From Methanocalculus sp. (GTDB taxonomy: Archaea; Halobacteriota; Methanomicrobia; Methanomicrobiales; Methanocorpusculaceae), in assembly GCF_030651615.1 (NCBI RefSeq), contig NZ_JAUSCG010000216.1, forward strand, positions 1 through 5,633: DNA of 5,633 bases, written 5' to 3'. The notes beneath the pieces are model-generated. The model searched no databases, had not been told where the DNA came from, and was given only the letters and a program-made list of their open reading frames with translations. The position numbers were made by a program, and so were the translations under genes. Positions 5,043 to 5,633 of the stretch are shown piece by piece; within the stretch, counting starts at the first letter, position 1; each line of letters starts with the position of its first letter.

Positions 5043-5633
5043 TCACTCATGAAGACCTGCGTAAATTCCTGATCCGACGAGCCAGTCAGTACCTGCCGGG
5101 GTGACATAACAGAGCTTCAAACCCTCAACTCCGGTAGCCGGGCTCTCATAGGTGATATACACAAACCCGCCGCCTCCTTCTGCAACTGCAATCTCCCATG
5201 CAACCCCGGAGACACCATATGAATCCTTAAACTCTGTTCTGTCTGATCCAAGTACTTCAGGCTGGTATGGGAGGGCAAGTGTCGTTCCATCAAAGTCGTA
5301 TGCAAAGATGTACGCCTCTCCCTGTGCGAACTGACCCTGTTGATCATTGAATGCTGCAACTGCCTTCTCCCTCCCGTATACAAGTGCATAGTCATGGGCA
5401 TACCGCACACGGTGGATGAGCGAATCTTTTGCTTCAGGGGAGAATTCTGTGGTGATGCCGGAGAGGTAGATGCCGGATCCGACAAACCAGGTCTCGTCAA
5501 CCGGGAGTAGATAGGAGAGTTTCAGCTCTTCTGCAAATCCTTTCTCCGGGTTTGGATAAATATAGTAGATGTTCCCCCCTCCGGTCTCTGCTATCCAGAT
5601 GAAACCGTCAATGAAGAGGACACCGTTTGCATC
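5043..5633 (-). CDS. Tandem Cache-domain protein, C-terminal part (N-terminus beyond window)
   Basis: The frame is open from the window edge to the TGA at 5043-5045, showing the last 196 residues. The GTG at 5406-5408 is an internal valine, not the start. Two similar units are visible. The first is cut by the edge (residues 1-58, ending ELKLSYLL..ETWFVGSGIY). The second is complete (about 76-191), with a helix YAHDYALVYGREKAVAAFN, the GEAYIFAYDFDGTTLALPYQPEVLGS core, GGGGFVYITYESP and a closing KLCYVTPAGTDWLVGSGIY. These are hallmarks of single Cache (sCache_2-type) sensor domains, normally extracytoplasmic ligand binders. The protein stops five residues after the second unit, so no membrane helix or HAMP, kinase or chemotaxis output domain follows. 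A signal peptide, lipobox or anchor would have to lie in the unseen N-terminus. It is likely an exported ligand-binding protein, with the ligand unknown. Confidence 0.85.
   Translation of the reverse strand, partial: DANGVLFIDGFIWIAETGGGNIYYIYPNPEKGFAEELKLSYLLPVDETWFVGSGIYLSGITTEFSPEAKDSLIHRVRYAHDYALVYGREKAVAAFNDQQGQFAQGEAYIFAYDFDGTTLALPYQPEVLGSDRTEFKDSYGVSGVAWEIAVAEGGGGFVYITYESPATGVEGLKLCYVTPAGTDWLVGSGIYAGLHE

Noticed and set aside
5406..5633. A frameshift or broken gene at the right edge, because an apparent start lies at 5408
   Set aside because: Translating 5633 to 5409 by hand gives an uninterrupted frame with a second Cache-like unit, so the gene is intact and only cut by the window edge.

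Overview
The window looks like chromosomal DNA of a methanogenic archaeon, most likely of the order Methanomicrobiales. The evidence is an archaeal-type 5S rRNA, a tRNA-Cys without an encoded CCA end, an archaeal type II glyceraldehyde-3-phosphate dehydrogenase, TATA-type promoters placed for short-leader or leaderless mRNAs, and a Cache-domain protein of the kind common in these organisms. The order-level placement is inference from gene style. No species is claimed.

Layout. Bases 1-209 are a stable-RNA block: tRNA-Cys(GCA) and, about 2 nt later, 5S rRNA, both on the plus strand. Bases 210-466 hold no convincing gene, but contain a strong 33-nt hairpin and a 12-bp palindrome. Three minus-strand genes follow, in transcription order: an unrecognised 203-aa protein (3111 to 2500), gap (2438 to 1416) and a zinc-type cation diffusion facilitator (1363 to 467). 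A divergent spacer of about 100 bp with a TATA-like element (3178-3186) separates these from two plus-strand genes, an isochorismatase-fold cysteine hydrolase (3214-3777) and an M24-family metallopeptidase (3836-5032). The peptidase gene converges, with 10 nt between stop codons, on a minus-strand gene that runs off the right edge. Its visible 196 residues are one complete and one partial tandem Cache unit.

How the genes fit together. gap is central carbon metabolism, the CDF pump is metal homeostasis, and the hydrolase/peptidase pair may act together on an amide or peptide substrate, though the sequence does not name it. Nothing ties these into one pathway. The window reads as ordinary archaeal housekeeping sequence. 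The points worth a second look are the tRNA-Cys-before-5S order, the unexplained hairpin, the unrecognised protein, the hydrolase/peptidase pair and the tandem Cache protein that ends without an output domain. I found no mobile element, CRISPR array or defence system, and no evidence for a wholly new system.
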